Source: CAIYWZ01 sp964497925 (lineage in GTDB: Bacteria; Pseudomonadota; Alphaproteobacteria; CAIYWZ01). Taken from it: a DNA stretch of 64,000 nt. Shown here one piece after another: positions 34,312 through 42,830 of the stretch. The translations under genes and the position numbers were made by a program. The DNA is taken from the NCBI GenBank assembly GCA_964497925.1, contig CAZCFE010000002.1, positions 1 through 64,000 of the forward strand, given 5' to 3'. Within the stretch, counting starts at the first letter, position 1, and each line of letters starts with the position of its first letter. The notes under the pieces are model-generated. The model made no database searches, was not told where the DNA came from, and saw only the letters and a program-made list of their open reading frames with translations.

Positions 34312-34773
34312 ATGAAAACATTTTCTATTAAAGCCGGGGAGATCGAAAAAAATTGGCATTTGATCGACGCGGAAGGATTGGTTTTAGGTCGCTTGGCATC
34401 TTTGGTTGCAAAGCTTCTTAAAGGCAAACATAAACCAACTTATACGCCGCATATGGATTGTGGTGATTATGTTGTTATCATCAATGCTGAAAAAGTGCAT
34501 CTAACTGGAAACAAGAGAGAAGATAAGAAATTCTATTGGCATACGGGATATGCAGGTGGAATTAAAGAACGTACGATGGCTCAAATTTTGGATGGTAAAT
34601 ACCCAGAACGTGTTATCATGAAGGCTGTAGAGCGTATGATTAACCGTGGCCCATTGGCACGTCAAATCATGACACATCTTCGTATTTTCTCAGGACCAAC
34701 TCATACACATGAAGGTCAAAATCCAGTATTTTTGGATGTTGCTGCAATGAACCCAAAGAATCAAAGGAGATAG
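34312..34773 (+). CDS. rplM: 50S ribosomal protein L13
   Basis: Clear L13: WHLIDAEGLVLGRLAS, HMDCGDYVVIINAEKVHLTGNK and MINRGPLARQIM. The 153-residue product is an early assembly protein on 23S rRNA. GGAG lies upstream of the ATG. Forms the usual L13-S9 operon. Confidence 0.98.
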   Translation: MKTFSIKAGEIEKNWHLIDAEGLVLGRLASLVAKLLKGKHKPTYTPHMDCGDYVVIINAEKVHLTGNKREDKKFYWHTGYAGGIKERTMAQILDGKYPERVIMKAVERMINRGPLARQIMTHLRIFSGPTHTHEGQNPVFLDVAAMNPKNQRR

Positions 34774-34776
34774 TTT

Positions 34777-35283
34777 ATGTCTGAGCAGAATATCACAGGT
34801 TTAGAAAATCTCAAAACAGCTATGGAGTCAACTCCTGCTGTAACAGCAGCAGCGCCTGCACAACAGAAAAAAGTATATGTTCGTAAAGTTGATACACTTG
34901 GAAGATCATATTCAACTGGTAAGAGAAAAAATGCAATTGCTCGTGTTTGGATAAAAGCAGGGTCTGGTAAAGTTATTGTGAATGGTAAAGATATTAATCA
35001 ATACTTTGCTCGCCCAGTTTTGCGTATGATCATTAATCAACCTTTTGATATCGTTAATGTGCGAGGTCAATTTGATGTGATGTGTACGGTTAATGGTGGC
35101 GGTTTGTCTGGACAAGCTGGTGCTGTGAAACACGGGATTAGTAAGGCTTTGACTCTTTATAGTCCTGATTTGCGTCCAATTCTTAAGCAAGCAGGATTCT
35201 TAACACGCGACAGCCGTGTTGTTGAACGTAAGAAATACGGTCAGCCAAAGGCGCGTGCGCGTTTCCAATTCTCAAAACGTTAA
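34777..35283 (+). CDS. rpsI: 30S ribosomal protein S9
   Basis: S9 body: YSTGKRKNAIARVWIKAG, GGGLSGQAGAVKHGISKAL and the C-terminal tail KARARFQFSKR reaching the P-site. An N-terminal extension of about 45 residues (Ala-rich, TPAVTAAAPAQQ) is typical of alphaproteobacteria. It lies 3 nt after rplM. Confidence 0.98.
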   Translation: MSEQNITGLENLKTAMESTPAVTAAAPAQQKKVYVRKVDTLGRSYSTGKRKNAIARVWIKAGSGKVIVNGKDINQYFARPVLRMIINQPFDIVNVRGQFDVMCTVNGGGLSGQAGAVKHGISKALTLYSPDLRPILKQAGFLTRDSRVVERKKYGQPKARARFQFSKR

Positions 35284-35284
35284 T

Positions 35285-36181
35285 ATGGATTTTCCCCTCA
35301 TTCAATCAAATTTGCATGAGGGGAATCTCGTTTACATTATTTGTGGCTCCACGGCTAGTGGGAAGAGCGCCCTTGCTCAAAAAGTAGCCCTTCAGCATAA
35401 TGGCGTTATTATTAATGCCGATTCTCTCCAAATAGTAAATGTTTTACCAATTCTAACTGCCCAACCTTTGATCCAAGATATGCAAAAAGTTCCTCATGAA
35501 TTATATGGAATTTTTGATCCGTCCGTTCATATTACAGCTCAAATGTGGAGGTTGCAGGCTCTTGAGAAAATCAATAATTGTTTTAGAGAGAAAAAACTTC
35601 CAGTGGTGGTTGGAGGGACGGGACTTTATTTGAGATCTTTAATTCAAGGGCTATCTCCAATTCCAGAAATTCCAGACTACATCAAACAGGATATTGATTT
35701 TTTGTTTGAAACCTCTGGCAAGCAAGTCTTGATTTTAGAATTAGAAAAAAAAGATCCTGAATTTTTAAAAAAGCATGATGATCCTCAAAGGTTGAAACGC
35801 GCCTTAGCAGTTGTACGTGCAACAGGAAAATCTATACTTTTCTATCAATCTATTCCTCCAAAAGGTCCTGAATTCAAATTTCATACAATTATGATGGATA
35901 TTGATCGTCAGCTTTTAAGAAAAAGAATTCATGCTCGTATTATGGAAATGATAAATCTGGGGGTGATTGATGAAGTTCGTGAGTATATAAAAAATTATGA
36001 CTTCGAGACATTTGCGATTGGTTTTTCGCAGATTAAATCGTATCTTCTAGGAAGTTTAAGTTTAATTGAGATGATTGATCTTATGTCCATAAAAACATCA
36101 CAATATGCTAAACGTCAATCGACGTGGTTTAGAAATCAGATGAAGTATGACTTTATTTATCAGGTTAATCAGGATGAGTAA
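35285..36181 (+). CDS. miaA: tRNA dimethylallyltransferase
   Basis: MiaA isopentenylates A37 of tRNAs reading UNN codons. The 298-residue protein has a P-loop (CGSTASGKSALAQ), VVVGGTGLYLRSLIQGLSPIP and the QYAKRQSTWFRNQ region. The frame opens inside rpsI at 35216; the ATG at 35285, one base after the rpsI stop, gives the family N-terminus. It overlaps the next gene by 8 nt. Confidence 0.94.
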   Translation: MDFPLIQSNLHEGNLVYIICGSTASGKSALAQKVALQHNGVIINADSLQIVNVLPILTAQPLIQDMQKVPHELYGIFDPSVHITAQMWRLQALEKINNCFREKKLPVVVGGTGLYLRSLIQGLSPIPEIPDYIKQDIDFLFETSGKQVLILELEKKDPEFLKKHDDPQRLKRALAVVRATGKSILFYQSIPPKGPEFKFHTIMMDIDRQLLRKRIHARIMEMINLGVIDEVREYIKNYDFETFAIGFSQIKSYLLGSLSLIEMIDLMSIKTSQYAKRQSTWFRNQMKYDFIYQVNQDE

Positions 36182-36794
36182 AGGGTTTGTAGAATATATT
36201 GTAGATTTGCTATCACATTATAGGGGGATCACTGTTCGTTCTATGTTTGGCGGGTATGGGGTTTATAAAGACGGTGTTATTTTTGCTATTATTATTGAAT
36301 GTGAGTTGTATTTTAAAGTGGGGGCAAAAACCGTAAAAGATTATGAAGAAGCCAGATCGTCCCCTTTTACATATCAAACAAAAAATAAGAAAGTATCAAT
36401 GTCATACTGGAAGGTTCCAGAGTATGTTATGGAGGATCAAGATTTACTTGATGTGTGGATGCAAAAAGCTGTCAGAACATCTATTGAATCTAAAACAAGC
36501 AAAAAAAACAGGATTGAAAAAATAACCTCTAAGGTGTCGGCGTTGGTGGAACAGGTAGCGGTAAAGGAGGGGGAGCTGCGGTTGGAATGGTTGGCATTTG
36601 TGGTTGTGCTTGAGGTGCTCCAGAATAGTTTCCTCCTGTCAAACTTGATAATGAAGGTAAAAATGAAGCGCCGCCTGTGCCAGGAGCAACTCCTGCGGGA
36701 GTTCCTGCTCCGCCTCCAAATAAAGAAGATCCTGCGGTGGATGGCTGTGCGCCATATGGGCCTGCAGCAGCTTCTGCTCCAATTACTGAATTGA
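36174..36794 (+). CDS. TfoX N-terminal-domain protein, apparent frameshift at an A8 run
   Basis: The start (ATG 36174, overlapping miaA by 8 nt) leads into a clear TfoX_N domain over about 95 residues (RGITVRSMFGGYGVYKDGVIFAI, VSMSYWKVPEYVME). TfoX-domain proteins regulate competence in some bacteria; this short form has unknown function. As sequenced the frame continues for 206 residues into a low-quality tail antisense to the lipoprotein gene. Removing one A from the A8 run at 36501-36508 ends the protein at 36525 (SKKTGLKK), four bases from the neighbouring stop. That shorter product (116 residues) is the likely real one. Confidence 0.7.
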   Translation: MSKGFVEYIVDLLSHYRGITVRSMFGGYGVYKDGVIFAIIIECELYFKVGAKTVKDYEEARSSPFTYQTKNKKVSMSYWKVPEYVMEDQDLLDVWMQKAVRTSIESKTSKKNRIEKITSKVSALVEQVAVKEGELRLEWLAFVVVLEVLQNSFLLSNLIMKVKMKRRLCQEQLLREFLLRLQIKKILRWMAVRHMGLQQLLLQLLN

Positions 36795-37806
36795 CCCTGT
36801 CTACTGGTTGTATGGGGCGGCGTGCAAATAAAGAACTATTGTTTTGTGCAGATGTGATTGGAAGAGGAACGCCCATACTTTGATTTTGTTGGCCTGTTTG
36901 AGGCGTGTTTCCTGCTTGTAGTAGTGCTGATGCGCTCGGCAGTCCATAAGATGGAGCTCCTCCGCCGGAGCTCTGTGTTAAAAGGGACAAATCAGCAGCA
37001 TTTCCAACGGTCCCGTTTATCCCCCCATTTTTGGGCAATGGAGGGGTGATGATATCATCGAGCCTGAAACCAAGTCCATCTGTTTGAGCCTGAACGGCAT
37101 CTAAGGAGGCGTAAGCTTGGTTGATACCTTCTGTTATATTTTTTGTAAGGATTCCTTGGTCTGAATTTTCAATAGTTTCAATATCATCAAAAATTTGTTT
37201 TACAAATTCAAGAGATTTATAGATGTTGACTTTTAAATCTGCGCTGATATAAGGGGCTGAGGTTTGTGGTTTTAAAAGCTCACGGTTTGAAAGCTCGCTA
37301 ACTTTGAGGTAAGCGTCCTTTGCACGCTCATAGAATAATAAGGCTTCTCCTGCATGCTGTGTTTTTTTTGCGTAATAACTCATTTTTACCGATTCAAGAG
37401 TTGTGAAACGTATATTTGAAGTGTCTCCACGATTGATCTTTAATAATGGTAGACGCATGTAGGTTAAAATTGTATTTAAGCCATAAAGTTGTGTTAAAAA
37501 CTTATTTCGATAAAGTGGAATGCTAAGACTTCCCTCGCTTTGGATAAGGCGAATCAGATCGATTTGTTTTTTTGCAATAAATGCAAAGGAAGAAAGTTCA
37601 GCTAAATACCAATTATCAGGAGCACTTTTCATTTTTTCAATATATATCTTTTCTGGGGAAATAACCTTTGTTTGTGTGAATGTTCTTTGGGCAATTGGCT
37701 TGCCTTGAGCATCCAACTGTGTCCCTGGCGGAAGCTGGGCTGGTTTTTCATCGTCAGAGCATCCTTGAAGAATGAATATTAGGCTTGCGATTATATATTT
37801 TTTCAT
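36529..37806 (-). CDS. Predicted lipoprotein with Pro/Gly-rich C-terminal tail
   Basis: The 425-residue protein begins with a lipoprotein signal (KKYIIASLIFILQGC, lipobox Cys at 16). Residues 30-230 are helical and carry no recognised domain (AFIAKKQIDLIRLIQ, AKKTQHAGEALLFYERAKDAY). The C-terminal 170 residues are low-complexity, rich in Gly, Ala, Ser, Gln and Pro, ending PPPLPLPVPPTPTP. Such a tail suggests an extended spacer or peptidoglycan/protein contact region, which is inference. The 3' end lies opposite the apparent read-through part of the TfoX-domain frame. Confidence 0.8.
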   Translation of the reverse strand: MKKYIIASLIFILQGCSDDEKPAQLPPGTQLDAQGKPIAQRTFTQTKVISPEKIYIEKMKSAPDNWYLAELSSFAFIAKKQIDLIRLIQSEGSLSIPLYRNKFLTQLYGLNTILTYMRLPLLKINRGDTSNIRFTTLESVKMSYYAKKTQHAGEALLFYERAKDAYLKVSELSNRELLKPQTSAPYISADLKVNIYKSLEFVKQIFDDIETIENSDQGILTKNITEGINQAYASLDAVQAQTDGLGFRLDDIITPPLPKNGGINGTVGNAADLSLLTQSSGGGAPSYGLPSASALLQAGNTPQTGQQNQSMGVPLPITSAQNNSSLFARRPIQPVDRVNSVIGAEAAAGPYGAQPSTAGSSLFGGGAGTPAGVAPGTGGASFLPSLSSLTGGNYSGAPQAQPQMPTIPTAAPPPLPLPVPPTPTP

Positions 37807-37862
37807 GTTTTTACTTTTTTATTACAGCTTTATTACCATAATACCATGATAAGATGTTTTGC

Positions 37863-38465
37863 TCAAGCGCGTTTATGAAAAAATAAAAATAGTGATATAG
37901 AGATAAATAAAAAGCTTAATATGATCCATGTTAATGCATAAATCAGGTGATTGTTTGGTAAAATTGGAATTTGGTTGATGGTATCAATATAATAATTAGA
38001 AGTTAAGTTAAATATGTTTTTCATATCTGTTTCGTTTAGATAGTAATATTCGCTCGAAGGTTTGTTAGAAGGTGTTCCTTCAGGGGAATTTAAAAACTTT
38101 CTTAATATTCCTTGTGCCATTTTTGGAGGGCGTATTTCAATTTTTTTACAGCTTTTTTGCCATCCAAGATTTATAAGAATTAAATCATTATTTGTTTGAA
38201 ATGGTAAAATAAGATGGCAGCCAATTTCTCCTTTATGGATTTTATATTGTAAAAATAAAGGTTGATGAATCCATTTTCCGGCCAGATTAACCCGTCTAAA
38301 TTCATCTAATTTTTTTAATTCTGTTAAAGGGGGGAGATGGTAATTGTTTTGCATCTGAGAAATCAAATCCACTTTCCAGGCGAGTCTGTGAATTTGCCAT
38401 CCACCCAGTACCCCTGTAATAATTGCAAACAAAAAAGCGATTATATGCACGTTTAAAGATCCCAT
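37863..38465 (-). CDS. SURF1-family cytochrome c oxidase assembly protein
   Basis: The 200-residue protein follows the SURF1 pattern: an N-terminal membrane helix with GGWQIHRLAWK, a central domain with VNLAGKW, GCHLILPF and ILINLGW, and a C-terminal helix preceded by NNHLIYALTWI. SURF1 helps heme a insertion into cytochrome oxidase. It overlaps the DUF1467 gene by 13 nt. No cox genes are in the window. Confidence 0.88.
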   Translation of the reverse strand: MGSLNVHIIAFLFAIITGVLGGWQIHRLAWKVDLISQMQNNYHLPPLTELKKLDEFRRVNLAGKWIHQPLFLQYKIHKGEIGCHLILPFQTNNDLILINLGWQKSCKKIEIRPPKMAQGILRKFLNSPEGTPSNKPSSEYYYLNETDMKNIFNLTSNYYIDTINQIPILPNNHLIYALTWIILSFLFISISLFLFFHKRA

Positions 38466-38707
38466 TTTATGTTGGCAAGTGACTTGAGTGCGTGATCTGA
38501 AATTTTTATAATAATGGGGGTTAAGATAAGGCTTAAAAAGAATGTGATTAAAAGTTTAAGTTTAAGATTTGGATTTTGTGGCGAGCTTGGATTGTTTCCT
38601 TTGATAATATTATCATCAGGTTTATATTTGAATGGTAAAACCATAAAAATAATTGTCCAAAATGTGATGATAAAAATCAATACGCTAAGACCTATTTTTT
38701 CTAGCAT
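38453..38707 (-). CDS. DUF1467-type small membrane protein
   Basis: The 84-residue protein has two membrane helices with the family pattern FWTIIFMVLPFKYKPD before a linker (NNPSSPQNPN) and a second helix. DUF1467 is an alphaproteobacterial family of unknown function. It is translated in overlap with SURF1, hinting at a link with respiratory assembly, but this is inference. Confidence 0.75.
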   Translation of the reverse strand: MLEKIGLSVLIFIITFWTIIFMVLPFKYKPDDNIIKGNNPSSPQNPNLKLKLLITFFLSLILTPIIIKISDHALKSLANIKWDL

Positions 38708-38722
38708 TTGTTACTCCAAAAC

Positions 38723-38751
38723 TTGTAATTTATACATAAATTTAGTATAAT
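38723..38751 (+). promoter_or_regulatory. Promoter of the TlpA-like/C26 gene pair
   Basis: TTGTAA (38723-38728) and TATAAT (38746-38751) with a 17-nt spacer, 33 nt before the ATG at 38785. It lies in the divergent gap with the DUF1467 gene. Confidence 0.65.
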
Positions 38752-38784
38752 ACATTTTTATGTTCTTGGAGAAATTTTTATTTA

Positions 38785-39315
38785 ATGAATAAAACAAGTT
38801 ATATTAGCATTATTGTGACTGCTTTATTCGTCGCGGGTGTCTTTTTTTGGGTCAAGATGAGTAAAATCGATGTTCCAAAGTTGGGCCAGTTTCAGGTTCT
38901 ATCGGATATTGGGCTTTCGAAAGCAAAAATTAAAGATTCTCAAGGGAAATCTATTACTCTTGCTGATCTAAAAGGGAAATTGGTGGTTCTGCACTCATGG
39001 GCGTCTTGGTGTGCTCCGTGCATGGAAGAAATCCCCCAAATGATGGATTTTTTTCATAAAAATCAAGATAAAAAAATTGTTCTGATTGCGATTCACCGTG
39101 AACCTATCCGTCAGATACCCACTATTCAAGGGTTGCCTATATATTTTGATGAAGGTAACATTTTAGCTCAAGAAATGATGATGATCAAAGGAATTCCCTC
39201 AACACTATTTATTGCCCCAAGTGGAAAAGTTCAAGGTATTATTCTTGGCAAAGCCCAATGGCAAAGTCACCAGATGCAAGAGCGTGTAGATCTTATGTTA
39301 AAGGAAGTTCAGTGA
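38785..39315 (+). CDS. TlpA/ResA-like thioredoxin-fold protein
   Basis: The 176-residue protein has an N-terminal membrane anchor (about 7-24), then a redoxin domain with WASWCAPCMEEIP, the active-site pair Cys76 and Cys79, and the cis-Pro region GIPSTLFI. TlpA-type proteins act in the periplasm as thiol reductants, often for cytochrome c or oxidase maturation, which fits the SURF1 gene nearby. Start codon overlap (GTGA) couples it to the next gene. Confidence 0.88.
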   Translation: MNKTSYISIIVTALFVAGVFFWVKMSKIDVPKLGQFQVLSDIGLSKAKIKDSQGKSITLADLKGKLVVLHSWASWCAPCMEEIPQMMDFFHKNQDKKIVLIAIHREPIRQIPTIQGLPIYFDEGNILAQEMMMIKGIPSTLFIAPSGKVQGIILGKAQWQSHQMQERVDLMLKEVQ

Positions 39316-40040
39316 CCTATCCTATAATTGGCATTCCTATGGATTATCAAGACTCAGGGGGGTATTCTTCTTTTCCGTGGTGTGTTTTGCGTGAGAATTA
39401 TTTATCCAGTATATCTCAAGCCAAAGGGCTTCCGATTGCGTTATTCCATGATAAATCTTTAATTGATTATTTTTTGGATATGATGGATGGGTTGCTGGTT
39501 ACGGGGGCAGGTTTTGATATTGACCCGGCTTTGTATGGAGAGGCGAATGTGCACTCAAGTGTTAAAATAAATTCTAAAAGAACGAGTTTTGAATGGGTAA
39601 TGATTCAAGGTGCGTTGAAGCGGAAAATGCCGATTTTAGGGATTTGTGGTGGAGCTCAGTTGATTAATGTCGTACTGGGAGGAACGCTTATACAGCATAT
39701 CCCTGATGTTTCAATGCAGATTGATCATTTTATGCCAACTATAACAGCAGATTTGCCTTGTCATAAGGTTGATATTAATCCAGAAAGCCATCTTTTTAAG
39801 ATTGTAAAAAAAACTCAAATGCATGTTAATAGCCGACATCATCAAGCAGTCAAGGTTACAGGAAAAGATCTGATTGTGAATGCGCGGTCTTTAGATGGAT
39901 TGATTGAAGGGATAGAATTGATGAATTACCCTTTTTGTATTGGGGTTCAATGGCATCCTGAATTTTGTGTGGATAGTCAAGATGAGCAGATTGTAGTTGC
40001 CTTTGTGCAAGCTGCTCTTTTAAATAGGATGAAAAAATAA
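39312..40040 (+). CDS. C26 class-I glutamine amidotransferase-like hydrolase (PuuD type)
   Basis: The 242-residue protein has the nucleophile block GICGGAQLINVVLGG and the catalytic His in GVQWHPEF. PuuD cleaves gamma-glutamyl-GABA in putrescine breakdown; other C26 members use different gamma-glutamyl substrates, so function is given only at family level. The start is GTG 39312, overlapping the TlpA stop, with AAGGA 6 nt upstream; the frame opens at 39258. Confidence 0.85.
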   Translation: MTYPIIGIPMDYQDSGGYSSFPWCVLRENYLSSISQAKGLPIALFHDKSLIDYFLDMMDGLLVTGAGFDIDPALYGEANVHSSVKINSKRTSFEWVMIQGALKRKMPILGICGGAQLINVVLGGTLIQHIPDVSMQIDHFMPTITADLPCHKVDINPESHLFKIVKKTQMHVNSRHHQAVKVTGKDLIVNARSLDGLIEGIELMNYPFCIGVQWHPEFCVDSQDEQIVVAFVQAALLNRMKK

Positions 40041-40042
40041 AA

Positions 40043-40771
40043 ATGGAAAAAAAAGAACGTATTGCAAAATTCATTGCCGCCGCTGGACTGTGTTCTCGGC
40101 GTGATGCTGAAAGATTGATTTTTGATCGTAAGGTAAGCGTTAATGGAAGTTTTCTTGAGAGCCCTGCTTTTTTGGTTGATGGAACTGAAAATATTGTTGT
40201 GGACGGCGTTTCTGTGACGCAAAAAACAGCTCCAAGAATATGGATTTATTATAAACCGCGCGGGCTTGTTGTGACGCATAAAGATCCCGAAGGAAGGCCG
40301 ACAGTTTTTGAAAGGCTTCCAAAATCCCTGCCTCGTGTCATTTCTGTTGGAAGACTTGATCTTGATTCGGAAGGTATTTTATTGCTTACAAATGATGGGG
40401 GTGTTGCAAGGCATTTAGAGTCTCCGGCAACTGGTTGGAAGCGTAAGTATAAAGTGCGAATATATGGTCAAGTAACTCAAGATAAGCTTGATGAGCTGCA
40501 ACGTGGAATAGTTGTAGATGGGATCAGGTATAAATCAATTGAAGCTGTTCTTGAGCGTCAACAAGGCGGCAATGCTTGGGTTTTAATGACACTGACAGAA
40601 GGGAAAAATCGTGAAATCAGAAACATTGCAAGACATTTCGGGTGGATTGTGAATCGCTTGCTTCGTTTATCGTTTGGTCCGTTTAGTCTAAAAGAACTTC
40701 AGCCTGGAGATATAAAAGAAGTTCCAAATACAGTGGTTAAAGATCAGCTTGGGAATTTTTTGAAAAAATGA
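40043..40771 (+). CDS. rluB: 23S rRNA pseudouridine synthase, RluB/RsuA family
   Basis: The 242-residue protein has an N-terminal S4 domain (RIAKFIAAAGLCSRRDAERLI) and the RsuA/RluB/E catalytic motif GRLDLDSEGILLLTNDG. RluB makes pseudouridine 2605 in 23S rRNA. It overlaps rsmD by 4 nt, a common alphaproteobacterial pairing. Confidence 0.93.
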   Translation: MEKKERIAKFIAAAGLCSRRDAERLIFDRKVSVNGSFLESPAFLVDGTENIVVDGVSVTQKTAPRIWIYYKPRGLVVTHKDPEGRPTVFERLPKSLPRVISVGRLDLDSEGILLLTNDGGVARHLESPATGWKRKYKVRIYGQVTQDKLDELQRGIVVDGIRYKSIEAVLERQQGGNAWVLMTLTEGKNREIRNIARHFGWIVNRLLRLSFGPFSLKELQPGDIKEVPNTVVKDQLGNFLKK

Positions 40772-41316
40772 TACGGATTGTTGGAGGAAAGCATAAGGGC
40801 AGAAAATTATTTGAACCTGTTCATGAGCCTATTCGGCCAGCTTTGGATAGAGCTAGAGAGTCTTTGTTCAATGTTTTGATGCATTCCTTTGACTCTCCTG
40901 TTGTTTATGGAGCAAGGGTGCTAGATGCATTTTCAGGGACAGGGGCATATGGACTAGAGGCTTTATCTAGGGGGGCATCTTTTTGTGGATTTATTGACTT
41001 GGATCCTGGTTCTTTTGCTCTTACAAAAAAAAATATCAACTTTTTAAAAGAAGATGAAAATTCACAAGTTTTTTTAGATAATACTACAAAAGTTAAACCT
41101 TGTCCTGTAGCCCCTTTTGATTTGGTAATTTTAGCTCCACCTTATGGGAAAAATCTTGCTAATCCAGGGGTAGAGGCTTTGCGTAGTCAAGGATGGTTCC
41201 AAAAAGGTGCATTATTGGTTGTAGAGGTTGATTCAAAAGAAGACTATAGTCCATACGCCTCTCCACTTATGGAGAAGCGGTATGGGCGCAATCATTATTA
41301 TTTTTTTCAAGAGTGA
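40768..41316 (+). CDS. rsmD: 16S rRNA (guanine-966-N2)-methyltransferase RsmD
   Basis: The 182-residue class I methyltransferase has GGKHKGRKLFEP at the start, the SAM loop LDAFSGTGAYGLEALSRGA and motif IV. Motif IV reads APPYGKN, with Ala123 in place of the Asp of the usual DPPY/F. That Asp positions the target amino group in N-methyltransferases, so activity may be altered. The rest of the protein looks intact and the gene keeps its partner rluB. Confidence 0.9.
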   Translation: MIRIVGGKHKGRKLFEPVHEPIRPALDRARESLFNVLMHSFDSPVVYGARVLDAFSGTGAYGLEALSRGASFCGFIDLDPGSFALTKKNINFLKEDENSQVFLDNTTKVKPCPVAPFDLVILAPPYGKNLANPGVEALRSQGWFQKGALLVVEVDSKEDYSPYASPLMEKRYGRNHYYFFQE

Positions 41317-41320
41317 TTTT

Positions 41321-42461
41321 TCAGTCTATTTTTACCCATTCTTCATCGCCTTCTTCCTCTTCAGCTTGCATGCGCTCTGCTTCTAGTTTTTGTTTTTCTT
41401 CAGCTTGCATGCGCTCTGCTTCTAGTTTTTGTTTTTCTTCAGCTTGCATGCNNNNNNNNNNNNNNNNNNNNNNNNNNNNNNNNNNNNNNNNNNNNNNNNN
41501 NNNNNNNNNNNNNNNNNNNNNNNNNNNNNNNNNNNNNNNNNNNNNNNNNNNGTTTTTCTTCAGCTTGCATGCGCTCTGCTTCTAGTTTTTGTTTTTCTTC
41601 AGCTTGAGTGCGTTCTGCTTCTAGTCTTTGTTTTTCTTCAGCTGCAGCTTTGATTCGTGCTGCCTCTATCCTATGAGATTCCTCTTCTTCAGCTTGAAGA
41701 CGTTCTGCCTCTAGTCTTTGTGTTTCTTTTTCAGCCTCTGCTTTTATTCGTGCTTCTTCTTTCCTGAGAGCTTCTTGTTCGAGTTGATATTGTTTTTCTT
41801 CGTAAAGCCTTACAAGTATATTAGCATCGTCTTCAAACCCTAAGAGTCTTAATTCCTCACAGGATTTTTCACGGTCACAATTCTTAGCACTAGAATCATT
41901 AAAAATGGATTCCAGTATAGTTTTTCTGGGGTTTGTGCTTGGATCAAGATCTAGCTTTTTATATCTTGCGGATAACATTCTTTTCTCTTCCATAGAAAGT
42001 AAAGAGAGTTCTTCAAAAAGGATGTCGAGCAGTAGTTTCTTTTTTTCTTTTTCTGTTTCTAGCGTATCGGTCCAATCATACATTCTGAGTCTTGGTTTGA
42101 AAGATTGAGATTTATCTTTAAGCATTCCAGGAGCATCTGAAAGAAGGAGGGCTTTAAACTGAGGAAGTTGATTTTGAGCTGTTCTTTTTTTTGCGTGAGA
42201 GCTTTTTTCAAACCATTCTAAAAGTTCTATTTTTTCTCTAAAGCGCCCAGGAGATTTCATGATGACATCTATTTTAGTTGTAATGTGAATTATGCTTACG
42301 TCACGTTTAGAGGCGATAAAGTTTTGAACCTGACCTAAGTACCTTTTAGATTGAGCTTCGGGGTCAAGATCGTAACCACTAAATCGATGTTCACTTGCCT
42401 GTAGGGGAGATAGAAGAAAAAGAAGATTTAAAAGTGCGATTTTTTTTATTAGCTGCTTCAT
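41321..42461 (-). CDS. Exported protein with 13-residue Glu/Lys-rich tandem repeats, interrupted by assembly gap
   Basis: The gene starts at ATG 42461 with a signal peptide (KKIALLNLLFLLSPLQASE) and a roughly 220-residue domain that I do not recognise. A charged helical region then resolves into a 39-nt, 13-residue repeat MQAEEKQKLEAER. The 100-N gap (41452-41551) lies inside this array. Beyond the gap the minus-strand frame continues MQAEEKQKLEAER twice and ends MQAEEEEGDEEWVKID with a TGA at 41321-41323. The apparent earlier stop is an artefact of the gap being 100 nt. The repeats would form a long coiled coil. The function is unknown. It converges on rsmD with 4 nt between stops. Confidence 0.8.
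41345..41700 (-). repeat. 39-bp tandem repeat array containing a 100-N gap
   Basis: Near-identical 39-bp units encode MQAEEKQKLEAER on both sides of the gap; outer units are diverged (TQAEEKQKLEAER, ..RLEAERLQAEEEE). Units are directly adjacent with no spacers. The flanking sequence fits a missing length of 18 plus a multiple of 39 nt. Confidence 0.9.
41452..41551. other. Assembly gap (100 N)
   Basis: Exactly 100 undetermined bases, a conventional placeholder length, inside the 39-bp repeat array. True length is unknown. Confidence 0.99.
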
Positions 42462-42545
42462 GTTTTTAACCCTTTTTATTTTGATTGTGCTTGTAAGTTA
42501 ACCTATCTTTACTCTCTGGGCAATCAGGATTGTAAGTTGTATATC

Positions 42546-42830
42546 TTATTTTCCTATCCTTGTCATTTTATGAATTTTTCGTGTTAGTGGCCACCAAAGT
42601 GGAAAAGTATCTATTTTTGGAAACAAGGGAGGTGAATATCGAACCAGGTCCCAACATTGTTCAGGAGTTTTGGGTTCTTCTTTTTCTGACGGTGCCGGTG
42701 GTTTGATGGTGGGCTCTATTATGTAGTAATCTTCATCTTCTTCTATTCCTGCAACAAGCATATATTCATCGCTTGCTTTAGAGGGGATTTGACTGCTTAG
42801 TAAAAATAAAGAAATCATACCTATTTTCAT
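42546..42830 (-). CDS. Small exported protein, unknown
   Basis: The 94-residue product has a signal peptide (MKIGMISLFLLSSQIPSKAS) followed by an acidic and Pro-rich segment (EPTIKPPAPSEKEEPKTPEQ). The ATG at 42830 has AAGGAAG 9 nt upstream; the frame opens at 42860. No family is recognised. It lies 84 nt upstream of the repeat protein on the same strand, so the two exported proteins may be co-transcribed. Confidence 0.65.
   Translation of the reverse strand: MKIGMISLFLLSSQIPSKASDEYMLVAGIEEDEDYYIIEPTIKPPAPSEKEEPKTPEQCWDLVRYSPPLFPKIDTFPLWWPLTRKIHKMTRIGK

Noticed and set aside
35216..35284. Extended N-terminus of the miaA frame inside rpsI
   Set aside because: The codons overlap the conserved S9 tail; the ATG at 35285 fits the family length.
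41345..41700. Possible CRISPR array
   Set aside because: The repeats are tandem 39-bp coding units with no spacers.
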